From positions 62,001 through 126,000 of the forward strand of contig JAEVYY010000024.1 of the NCBI GenBank assembly GCA_023392535.1: a DNA stretch of 64,000 nt, given 5' to 3'. The notes below the pieces were generated by a model, which saw only the letters and a list, made by a program, of their open reading frames with translations, was not told where the DNA came from and made no database searches. This document shows, in pieces, positions 57,142 through 64,000 of the stretch. Every line of letters begins with the position of its first letter. Position 1 is the first letter of the stretch. The translations under genes and the position numbers were made by a program. This stretch comes from Bacillota bacterium. Its GTDB lineage: Bacteria > Bacillota > Clostridia > Lachnospirales > Lachnospiraceae.

Positions 57142-59109
57142 CTATTGAATGCTCCGCACTGCTTCCCCCTCTTCATTCACTAAATATACCTCCATTAATA
57201 TTAGTTTTTCTCTTGGATTATCATAAACAACAGGTATTCCAAGTAATACCGAATTTGCAACTTCAACGGAAGTTTCACCCATTAAGAACGGTTCTTGCGC
57301 AATTGTGCCCTGTATAGAACCATTTTTAATCGCAGCTATGACAGACGGCCCTGAATCAAAACCAATCAGCATGATCTTTCCTTTTTTTCCTGCTTCATCG
57401 ATTGCTCTTGCAGCTCCCAATGCCATTGTTCCATTTTCACAAAAAACAACCGCTAAATTATCTTCATAGATAGGAAGGATATTCTTCATAACCTCATATG
57501 CCAGATTCTCCTGACTCTCAGCAGGAATTTCTGCTACTACCTGATACCCATTTTCAAGCATTACCCGTTTAAACCCTTCTCCACGTAATAATGCATATTT
57601 TGCCGTTTGCTGGACCTTTAATATCATAGTATTTTTACTTTGTAAGGAATATTTTTCGATTAATGTCAAAGCGTATTCACCCGCATAGATTCCTCCTCCG
57701 AAAGAATCTGACACAATAAACGCTACCACGTCAGCACCACCGGTACCTGTATCCAAAGCAACAACAGGAATATTTTTTCTGCTTGCTGCTGCAACAATGG
57801 GCGGAAGCCCTCCCGGATTAAAAGGCGCCACCAACAATGCATCGATTCCTCTATTTATTAAGTTTAAATTACCAATGAGCATTTCTATCGTACTGCTTTT
57901 TTGATCATGTGTGATGATCTGAATACCAAGTTCCCTTGCTTTTGATAAAACTCCCATTTGCATCATTTGCCAAAATTCCTGGGAGGCATCAAAAACAGAA
58001 AAACCAAAGGTAAATTTCTTTACTTGATCCGCAGTTTCTTCCTCGCTCACTGTATGTATGGGTGATTCTGCCGTATCCTGCACAGGATCTGATAATTTGA
58101 TAGGAGAATAACATTTATTAGATATACTATATTTTCCATAGGAAATAGGTTCTTTCGAGAAATCTATTGTAACAGGGCACAACGTTCCTGTATTATAATA
58201 ATTTACTTTACTATTTCTGGAAATTTTCGAAGGACTATGCTTATTCCCCATCACTACTGTTTCCATATTGGTTTCGGTAGCCATAGGTAAATAGGTCTTA
58301 TCCATATTTAATAGCAAATCATGATAAGAAATTGATTCTTTGTGAATTCCTAGTTTATGTAATTTATTATAAAAATCATAAATCATATATTTGTATATGG
58401 TTTCTAAATCATGAAAAGAAACAGATAACGTATCTTTTATACGAATCTGCATATCGGCTGGTATTCCGGTAAAGTAGGATATGGCCTTTCGTAAACCACT
58501 AACAAATTCCGTTTTCTTTAAATTCATAAGTAAATGTGGTAACTCAGATGCAAAGAGCGCAATATCATAATTTTTTCCACAGTAAGCCATTGCTCTATTA
58601 AGAAAATAACCAATTGGTAAGGGTCTTAAATAGGTCTCTAAATTGGGAGCATTTAATAAGGTAGATTCATGACCATGCGTAAATAATATACTGCTGTCAT
58701 ACAATGGAACATAGATGCCAGTATGATATTTTATAGTATAACCTTCTCTACTTTTTATTTTATTTAAATCGGCCATAGAAAGATTGCTATCATGATCTCC
58801 TGGTATGTATACCATTCTACCTCTTAAAATACTAAGTACTTGTCTAAGCTTTCCATTTGGTCCTAATAAATCAGAATTTTTCTCAATGATTTCATCAAAA
58901 GATGGTGGTAATTCACCTGGATGATAGTAACTTAATTCAAAAATATCTCCGAGTAGAATGACTTCACGAATCTGATCTGCACAAGCCATTATGTCATTTA
59001 AAATAGTCATCAGGTATCTTTCGTGAACATTTTTTTGATATCTTGCATTTGGAGCATTTGTTCCTATATAAAGATCGCTCACTATTATAATTAAATCTTT
59101 TTTATCCAT
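57142..59109 (-). CDS. Fusion of calcineurin-like phosphoesterase and ribose-binding-type domain
   Basis: 655 residues from ATG 59109. Residues 1-330: metallophosphoesterase with SDLYIG (usual His is Tyr14), GDIFEL, GDHDSN (usual GNHD) and FTHGHES. Residues about 365-640: type-1 periplasmic sugar-binding fold (GFSVFDASQEFWQ, NRGIDALLVAPF, VVALDTG, IGFDSGP). No signal peptide or membrane helix, so it is cytoplasmic. A ligand-controlled phosphoesterase is the simplest guess. Last cargo gene before the cotJC junction. Confidence 0.8.
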   Translation of the reverse strand: MDKKDLIIIVSDLYIGTNAPNARYQKNVHERYLMTILNDIMACADQIREVILLGDIFELSYYHPGELPPSFDEIIEKNSDLLGPNGKLRQVLSILRGRMVYIPGDHDSNLSMADLNKIKSREGYTIKYHTGIYVPLYDSSILFTHGHESTLLNAPNLETYLRPLPIGYFLNRAMAYCGKNYDIALFASELPHLLMNLKKTEFVSGLRKAISYFTGIPADMQIRIKDTLSVSFHDLETIYKYMIYDFYNKLHKLGIHKESISYHDLLLNMDKTYLPMATETNMETVVMGNKHSPSKISRNSKVNYYNTGTLCPVTIDFSKEPISYGKYSISNKCYSPIKLSDPVQDTAESPIHTVSEEETADQVKKFTFGFSVFDASQEFWQMMQMGVLSKARELGIQIITHDQKSSTIEMLIGNLNLINRGIDALLVAPFNPGGLPPIVAAASRKNIPVVALDTGTGGADVVAFIVSDSFGGGIYAGEYALTLIEKYSLQSKNTMILKVQQTAKYALLRGEGFKRVMLENGYQVVAEIPAESQENLAYEVMKNILPIYEDNLAVVFCENGTMALGAARAIDEAGKKGKIMLIGFDSGPSVIAAIKNGSIQGTIAQEPFLMGETSVEVANSVLLGIPVVYDNPREKLILMEVYLVNEEGEAVRSIQ

Positions 59110-59197
59110 CCCTGCTCCAATTTGCTTATTACAAGTAATCATATGTATCATTTCTGCTAATTATACATCGTTCTCTTTAAAGATCATGACCCGATAC

Positions 59198-59226
59198 GTT
59201 GTGTTTACCGATATGTGGCCTCTGCT
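59198..59226 (-). repeat. Outer element attachment site, right end
   Basis: Arm GTTGTGTT (59198-59205), 14 bases, then core CTCTGCT (59220-59226) inside cotJC. Mates with 37604-37629. Confidence 0.85.
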
Positions 59227-59627
59227 GCCATATCTTCTGTCAAATCCGTAATCGGATCTCCTTTTGATTGAAATTCACATGCGTTAAATGGTATTCCACC
59301 TGCTGCCTGCGGCCATAAAGCCAATGTATGATCTACGTAATAAGGAGCAAATCCAGATGCTTCGATTTCTTCCATAGATAAATTTCTTGTAAGCTGATAT
59401 ACAATCGTTCCAATCATTTCAAAATGTGCCAGTTCTTCTGTTCCAATATCTGTCAATAGGCCTGATACCTCATTGTATGGCATTGTATATCTTTGTGATA
59501 AGTAGCGCATACTTGCACCAAGCTCTCCATCCGGACCACCATATTGTGATATAATCACCTTGGCTATTTCAGCATTTGTTTCTGTGATATTAACGGGAAA
59601 TTGCAACCTCTTTTCATAATTCCACAT
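59205..59627 (-). CDS. cotJC: cotJC, 5' segment (136 native codons), interrupted by the outer element
   Basis: 140 open codons; the first 136 (to DMAAE) are CotJC, a spore coat protein of the manganese-catalase fold, with IGTEELAHFEM holding metal ligands. The last four (ATYR) and the stop are element sequence. CotJC proteins are near 190-200 residues; the missing C-terminus is at 37406-37603 and restores 201 residues in frame. It follows cotJB by one base. Confidence 0.94.
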   Translation of the reverse strand: MWNYEKRLQFPVNITETNAEIAKVIISQYGGPDGELGASMRYLSQRYTMPYNEVSGLLTDIGTEELAHFEMIGTIVYQLTRNLSMEEIEASGFAPYYVDHTLALWPQAAGGIPFNACEFQSKGDPITDLTEDMAAEATYR

Positions 59628-59628
59628 A

Positions 59629-59934
59629 TTATCTTACCATTCCTTTCCATGGCGGTTCCTGTAAAGCCCAGGTCCACTCATTTTGAGAATTATCAGCGGT
59701 AGCCAGTGACAATGGCCAATACTTTTCTGCAAATTCCTCCATCATTTTATTCTTCATTTTCGCATAATAATTAAAATAGTTAATTGCCTCTTTGTCTCTA
59801 GGATGTGTATCCAAATACAATGCCATTTCGACCACTACGAAATCTATCATTCCTATCTCGTTTAGCATTTTCTTTGCTTCATTCATTTGCGTAGATTTTT
59901 TTGCAAATTGCCCCATACCTCTTTTATAATTCAT
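59629..59934 (-). CDS. cotJB: Spore coat protein CotJB
   Basis: 101 residues from ATG 59934. The motif GMIDFVVVEMALYLDTHPRD and the Trp-rich end (WTWALQEPPWKG) are diagnostic of CotJB. Start is uncertain: the frame is open to 59964 inside cotJA and a shorter start is possible at 59889. Interacts with CotJC in the inner coat of Bacillus. Confidence 0.9.
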   Translation of the reverse strand: MNYKRGMGQFAKKSTQMNEAKKMLNEIGMIDFVVVEMALYLDTHPRDKEAINYFNYYAKMKNKMMEEFAEKYWPLSLATADNSQNEWTWALQEPPWKGMVR

Positions 59935-59936
59935 GT

Positions 59937-60122
59937 TTACATTTGCTTCCACTGATTCACACATCTCCTTCCTGTAAATGGCTTTGTTAATTCAGGAAAG
60001 ATCGTACCTATACAATAGGCATCCTCAAGATTCTGGTAAATATTTGTCAATTGTTGCCATGGTACATAGGCCATTCCAACAGGGAACAAATCAGGGTTGT
60101 TATCAAAATGATACTCGTTCAT
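59937..60122 (-). CDS. cotJA: Spore coat protein CotJA
   Basis: 61 residues, PDLFPVGMAYVPWQQLTNIY motif typical of CotJA. First gene of cotJABC, AAAGGA site. Upstream on the minus strand CATATCCTA (60150-60158) fits a mother-cell sigma -10 box. Confidence 0.92.
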   Translation of the reverse strand: MNEYHFDNNPDLFPVGMAYVPWQQLTNIYQNLEDAYCIGTIFPELTKPFTGRRCVNQWKQM

Positions 60123-60236
60123 ATATATCCTTTTTTCTTATTATTTAATACTAGGATATGGATATTTCCGTATTTTGCTACATATACAGGCAAGCTATTT
60201 CCCATAAAGTAAAAAAATAGCAAATCCGAAGATTTA

Positions 60237-60398
60237 CTACTTTTTCACAAGATATAATTCTGTTGTCTCACACATCTCTTTCGTATCAAAACGCATATGC
60301 GGAAACTGAAACGTTTCCGTTGGAGAAAAACTGACCCAATAAGCAGGTACTTGATGTTTTAGTCCGCAAACCGGACACTCGTAGATATATAATTCCAT
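60237..60398 (-). CDS. 53-residue zinc-ribbon-like protein coupled to degV
   Basis: Starts MELYIYECPVCGLKHQVPAYW and carries one CPVC pair plus a later Cys. Its ATG overlaps the degV stop (TAATG), and GGGGGA lies nine bases upstream, so it is likely translated. Family unknown. Confidence 0.6.
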   Translation of the reverse strand: MELYIYECPVCGLKHQVPAYWVSFSPTETFQFPHMRFDTKEMCETTELYLVKK

Positions 60399-61267
60399 TA
60401 CCTGGATTCCCCCATAAAAAATAATGCAATCGTACCAGGTCCTGAATGTGCTCCAACCGTTGGACCCGTATGATTGATCAGAAAAGTATCAATACCAAAT
60501 CTTTTTTTAATGTCTTCCGATACATATCTGGCATCCTCAATAGTATCTCCATGACTGATAAACACAATGTCATTACTGGTCCGATAAGTACCTAATTTCT
60601 TTTCCATGTAGTCCACTAAAGAGTGTAACGATTTCTTACGCCCCCTCACTTTACCAATGGGAATTAGGAGACCCTTGGAATCCACATGTAAAATAGGTTT
60701 AATATTAGCCATAGTTCCAATAATTGCAGTCGTTTTACTGACCCTGCCACCACGATAAAGGTGGTTTAGATCATCCACGGTAAAAACATGTACAAAATTC
60801 TGAATATGAGCTTCCAACCAGTCTGCAACCGCTTCCATTGATTTTCCTTTATCCCGCATCTGTACTGCTTTGTGTACAAACAGACCTTCTCCCAAAGAAG
60901 CACATTTTGAATCTATTACGATAATCCGGATACCAGCTCTCTCTTCCATCAAATCTTCTGCCGCTATACGTACACTATTGTAAGTACCGCTTAAGGCCGA
61001 CGAAAACATAAGACACAGAATTTGGTTCGTCTCTTCCAGACATTGTTCCAAACAAGCTCTTGCCTCTTCTGGATTCACTTGGGATGTAGTTGGCATCAAG
61101 CCTGCACGCATTTTATCATAAAATTCAGTGTAATCCATCTCATGTTCCGGCGAATAAGTAATACCTTCCATGGTATAAGGTAAGAACATGATTCCTAAAT
61201 TATTTTTTTTAATATAATCGTTTGGTAAATCTGCGGTTGTATCTGTAACAATCTTAAAATCAGCCAT
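60398..61267 (-). CDS. DegV family fatty-acid-binding protein
   Basis: 289 residues from ATG 61267 (MADFKIVTDTTADLP), six bases after GAAGGTG. DegV fold with TSQVNP and SSALSGTYNSVRIA lipid-binding motifs. Members bind fatty acids (FakB type) for phospholipid synthesis. Confidence 0.9.
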   Translation of the reverse strand: MADFKIVTDTTADLPNDYIKKNNLGIMFLPYTMEGITYSPEHEMDYTEFYDKMRAGLMPTTSQVNPEEARACLEQCLEETNQILCLMFSSALSGTYNSVRIAAEDLMEERAGIRIIVIDSKCASLGEGLFVHKAVQMRDKGKSMEAVADWLEAHIQNFVHVFTVDDLNHLYRGGRVSKTTAIIGTMANIKPILHVDSKGLLIPIGKVRGRKKSLHSLVDYMEKKLGTYRTSNDIVFISHGDTIEDARYVSEDIKKRFGIDTFLINHTGPTVGAHSGPGTIALFFMGESR

Positions 61268-61313
61268 TACGAACACCTTCAATCCTCACATTTCTTTAAA
61301 TTATACCACAAAA

Positions 61314-61346
61314 AGGATAACATGACTATACTTTCCACATTATCCT
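61314..61346 (-). terminator. Terminator after the spoVAF-like gene
   Basis: AGGATAA / TTATCCT stem extended by A/T pairs, with CCTTTTTG following on the minus strand. Confidence 0.55.
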
Positions 61347-61382
61347 CTTTCTAACTATCTAATAATTTTTATTAACACCGAT

Positions 61383-62840
61383 CTACTTTCTTGTTTCTGG
61401 TAAGCGTGTTCTTAATAATCGTTTACTCAAACGCTTTAAATTAAGTGGAAATAATGGGTAAATATAACTTTTCTTAGAAACAGTTCTATTACAAACAATA
61501 GATAAAATCAATATTAAAATTCCTGCAATATACCCACCCAAGCCAAATAATGCCGTTAAGATCAGCGTTATAATTCTCATAAATTTTAACGCATAACCTA
61601 TTTCATAATTCGTCTGGGTATAGTTTGCAATTGCTACAAATGACATATAGAGCATTACTTCTGCATTGAACCATCCACTTTTTACGGAAAACTCTCCCAA
61701 AACCAAAGCAGCCATGACACTAAGAGGTGTACTTAACATAGTTGGCGTATTTACTGCTGCCAGCTTTAATCCATCAATGGCTATCTCTAAAGCGAGAAAT
61801 TGCCACAGAAGAGGAATATTCATTGTTTCCTTTACCTTTATAAATAAGTAGGAATTAGGTATCCACTCCTCATGCATCGTTAATAGTAAAAAAGTAGGCG
61901 TTAAGATATAAGTGAGTATTGAAATTAAAAATCTTGTCAGCCTTAAGTAACTACCTGTTATTGGTGGAAAATAATAGTCATCCGCATCTTCAACAATATC
62001 AAATATAGATGTGGGTGCTATCATTGCAGAAGGTGAATTGTCGACAAGAATAATGATATTTCCTTCCAGTATTTGTGCAGAAGCGGTGTCTGGTCTCTCT
62101 GTATACTTAAATTTTGGAAATGGGTTATACCATTTTCCCCTAAAAAGGCATTCTGCTAAACTTTCCTGATTCATAGAGAGTGCATCTATTTTAAGTGCAT
62201 TAATTCTATTCCGAATCACATCCAAAAACTCTTGATCTACACGGGAATCCATATAACATAATACAATATCTGTCCTTGAACTTTTTCCCGCATTTAATAT
62301 TTCCATTCTTAAATCTGTGCTTCTGATCCTTCTTCTGATTAAAGCCGTATTCATAACAACAGTCTCTACAAAGCCATCTTTAGAGCCTCTTAATGCTTTA
62401 TCTTTTTCTGGCTCCTGGACATTTCTTGCAGGATATGATCTACAATCGATCAGAATGCAACTATGATACCCTTCCATAAATAGAGCAAAAACACCCGACA
62501 TAATGTTATATATTATTTTATCCCATTTGTCTTCTATTTCTACTTGAATATGTGGTACGAACTGCTGTATCATGACCCCTATTTCATCCGTTACTTCATT
62601 CTTTTTTATTTCCATAAAAGATTGTAATAATTTTTGCAAGAGGTCATCATCACAAAATCCATTAATAAAATAGGTACTTGCTTCTTTACCACCAATTATA
62701 ATATTTCTGTTTACAATATCAAAATTTCTATCTACCCCAAGTTTTTTATCAATGAATGCTGTATTTCTTTTTAAAGAGTTTGACATTCTTTTTTCAAAAG
62801 ATTCCATATCATTCCAGCTATATTCATTTTTTTCCTTCAT
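61383..62840 (-). CDS. spoVAF: GerA-family spore membrane protein, SpoVAF-like
   Basis: 485 residues. N-terminal soluble GerA domain (YPARNVQEPEKDKALRGSKD, ETVVMNTALIRRRI) and five or so C-terminal membrane helices. Length and sequence resemble SpoVAF, an inner spore membrane protein linked to the SpoVA channel, more than tricistronic GerAA, and no GerB/GerC partners are adjacent. Its AAGGAG site lies inside the hairpin at 62847-62890. Confidence 0.82.
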   Translation of the reverse strand: MKEKNEYSWNDMESFEKRMSNSLKRNTAFIDKKLGVDRNFDIVNRNIIIGGKEASTYFINGFCDDDLLQKLLQSFMEIKKNEVTDEIGVMIQQFVPHIQVEIEDKWDKIIYNIMSGVFALFMEGYHSCILIDCRSYPARNVQEPEKDKALRGSKDGFVETVVMNTALIRRRIRSTDLRMEILNAGKSSRTDIVLCYMDSRVDQEFLDVIRNRINALKIDALSMNQESLAECLFRGKWYNPFPKFKYTERPDTASAQILEGNIIILVDNSPSAMIAPTSIFDIVEDADDYYFPPITGSYLRLTRFLISILTYILTPTFLLLTMHEEWIPNSYLFIKVKETMNIPLLWQFLALEIAIDGLKLAAVNTPTMLSTPLSVMAALVLGEFSVKSGWFNAEVMLYMSFVAIANYTQTNYEIGYALKFMRIITLILTALFGLGGYIAGILILILSIVCNRTVSKKSYIYPLFPLNLKRLSKRLLRTRLPETRK

Positions 62841-62846
62841 AAGAAA

Positions 62847-62890
62847 ACTCCTTTTTAGGCATTTTCTAATTAGTCTGCCAAAAAAGGAGT
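62847..62890 (-). terminator. Hairpin after dut that includes the spoVAF ribosome binding site
   Basis: Arms ACTCCTTTTTAGGCA and TGCCAAAAAAGGAGT (one mismatch), 14-base loop. The AAGGAG of the spoVAF-like gene is in the distal arm, seven to eight bases before its ATG. Confidence 0.7.
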
Positions 62891-62916
62891 ATCTTATTCA
62901 TTCTCTTATTGCTAAC

Positions 62917-63426
62917 TTACTTTGTCGTACTACCAAACCCGCCATTTCTAATCGCCACTGCCTCATCATCGACTGTTATCCCATATTCTACAAAGATACC
63001 TTGCATAAAACCAGTTCCTGCCTCGATTTTAAAGGCTTTGTCTTCATTGGAGTCATTTGTTATCTTTGCAAAAATATGCCCTTCATTATCTGAATAAAAA
63101 TAATCACTATCAATAATTCCAACTGTATTATTCAGCTGAAGTCTGTATTTAAATCCAAGACCACTTCTTGGATAAAGCTTTAAGACCCAGTTTTCTTCCA
63201 TTTCCACTCTGATACCAGTTGGAATTTTTATAGTTTCTCCTGGTTGTAATGTGAAAGTAACCGGGGCATAAAAATCATATCCTGCACTCCCCCGGGTAGC
63301 TCTTGTAGGTAATTTAACAGTATTGTAAACATGGAGAACATTTTCTACACTCTCTGGAAACGCATCTATATATCCTTTTTCAAATTCCTTGAAACTTACC
63401 TTATGAAACTTAGAAATCTTTTGCAT
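62917..63426 (-). CDS. dut: dUTP diphosphatase
   Basis: 169 residues with all five trimeric dUTPase motifs: AGYDFYAP, PRSGLGFK, GIIDSDYF, GTGFMQGIF and RNGGFGSTTK. Hydrolyses dUTP to dUMP. Lies 24 bases after nrdG, a nucleotide-metabolism pairing. Confidence 0.94.
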   Translation of the reverse strand: MQKISKFHKVSFKEFEKGYIDAFPESVENVLHVYNTVKLPTRATRGSAGYDFYAPVTFTLQPGETIKIPTGIRVEMEENWVLKLYPRSGLGFKYRLQLNNTVGIIDSDYFYSDNEGHIFAKITNDSNEDKAFKIEAGTGFMQGIFVEYGITVDDEAVAIRNGGFGSTTK

Positions 63427-63450
63427 GTATATTCTCCTTTATTTCGAATC

Positions 63451-63954
63451 TTAATAATCCTCACAATAGATGACCGGTTCCCTATCAAGGTCTAATAAAG
63501 ATTCCTTTACATCTATTACTCTTTGATTTTTACTGCCCTTCCAGCGAAGTTTTTTATCCAGTTCCTTAATATGAAATTCTCCATCTACCAAGACATCTAC
63601 ATACTTCAACCACGAGCTGTTTTTGATCTCTTCCCAAAGAGCCCCTGTATAGAGCCAAATGGTCTTTTCTGGATACTTTTTCTTCAGTTCTTCTATAAAA
63701 TCACGTACCTCCATACGGTTAGCGGAATGTAAGGGATCACCGCCAGAAAAAGTAATTCCAGAAATATAAGGTTTTTCCAATTGTTCATAAATTTCCTGTT
63801 TTGCCGCCTCATCAAACACGGTTCCACCATTTGGATCCCAGGTAATCGGATTATGGCATTCTTCACAGCAATGATCACACCCAGCGACCCATAATACTAC
63901 ACGCAGACCATCACCATTCAGCATATCGTCTTTTGTGATATTGTGATACCTCAT
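63451..63954 (-). CDS. nrdG: Anaerobic ribonucleotide reductase activating protein
   Basis: 167 residues, radical SAM enzyme with the CX3CX2C cluster motif (CDHCCEEC) and FSGGDP. Generates the glycyl radical on NrdD. Starts 3 bases after the stop of the upstream partial gene. Confidence 0.94.
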   Translation of the reverse strand: MRYHNITKDDMLNGDGLRVVLWVAGCDHCCEECHNPITWDPNGGTVFDEAAKQEIYEQLEKPYISGITFSGGDPLHSANRMEVRDFIEELKKKYPEKTIWLYTGALWEEIKNSSWLKYVDVLVDGEFHIKELDKKLRWKGSKNQRVIDVKESLLDLDREPVIYCEDY

Positions 63955-63956
63955 GA

Positions 63957-64000
63957 TTACATGCTCTTCCTTTCCGCTATTTCTGCCATCTTCGCATCAT
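63957..64000 (-). CDS. 3' end of the upstream gene, probably nrdD
   Basis: Only the last 14 codons (ending MAEIAERKSM) are in the window. The position directly before nrdG suggests the anaerobic ribonucleoside-triphosphate reductase, but the visible residues do not prove it. Confidence 0.4.
   Translation of the reverse strand, partial: DAKMAEIAERKSM

Larger units (their letters stand above)
37604..59226 (-). mobile_element. Outer intervening element interrupting cotJC (21,616 bp between cores)
   Basis: The two cotJC segments are in the same orientation and are flanked by the identical 7-bp core CTCTGCT (37604-37610 and 59220-59226). Recombination there would excise 21,616 bp and fuse the segments in frame (408 + 198 nt = 202 codons). 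The element encodes a large serine recombinase next to its left end, as in skin (sigK) elements, and carries spore-lytic-like cargo. Its recombinase is itself interrupted by a 12.1-kb nested element. Excision is inferred. Confidence 0.9.

Overview
The window reads as chromosome of a low-G+C, spore-forming, anaerobic Firmicute, most likely a Lachnospiraceae-type Clostridium. Support: spore genes (cotJA, cotJB, a split cotJC, a SpoVAF-type GerA protein), an [FeFe] hydrogenase, anaerobic ribonucleotide reductase activase, FeoAB with a Fur box, and serA/serC next to a DUF1015 gene. Nearly all genes lie on the minus strand; the main plus-strand block is the polyamine transport operon.

Layout: 1-31.6 kb is housekeeping: a GlgB-like protein (runs off the left edge), serine synthesis (serA, serC), wall enzymes (L,D-transpeptidase, VanY-type peptidase), leuB-acyltransferase-ilvD-ilvB, tgt-yajC, a lactonase, a cupin-type XRE regulator with potABCD, an RluA-type synthase, trpS, a Cys/Pro-rich peptide, a GlgX-like protein, a UvrD-type helicase, gltX and an [FeFe] hydrogenase. 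31.7-37.3 kb holds feoAB and a gliding-type ABC exporter pair. 59.2-64 kb holds cotJABC (5' part), degV, a spoVAF-like gene, dut and nrdG. No stretch above 300 bases lacks a gene.

The centre, 37,604-59,226, is the striking part. The spore coat gene cotJC is cut in two: codons 1-136 lie at 59,220-59,627 and the last 65 codons at 37,406-37,603, same strand, with a 7-bp core (CTCTGCT on +) at both junctions. Joining at the core gives an uninterrupted 201-codon cotJC in frame. The 21,616-bp insert looks like a sigK/skin-type intervening element. Its own large serine recombinase, whose gene abuts the cotJC 3' segment, is itself cut in two (50,559-51,316 and 37,629-38,450) by a second, nested 12,116-bp element with an 8-bp core (TCATTAGC). 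Joining at that core restores a 523-residue recombinase in frame. The inner element carries three more tandem serine recombinases and a siderophore/heme-type ABC uptake operon plus an ABC exporter half-transporter. Without the inner element, the outer one is about 9.5 kb and carries an amidase, a LysM-GH18-like protein without catalytic acids, a Csp-like subtilase whose catalytic Ser is Gly, a Csp-like subtilase with an intact triad, and a calcineurin-phosphoesterase/sugar-binding-protein fusion.

How it may work (inference): in the vegetative genome both cotJC and the recombinase are off. If the inner element excises, the outer recombinase is rebuilt and could then excise the outer element and rebuild cotJC in the mother cell, a two-step excision cascade. 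Alternatively the inner element is a parasite that has frozen the outer one. A second theme is proteins that keep a fold but have lost catalytic residues: GlgB-like, GlgX-like, GH18-like and one subtilase.
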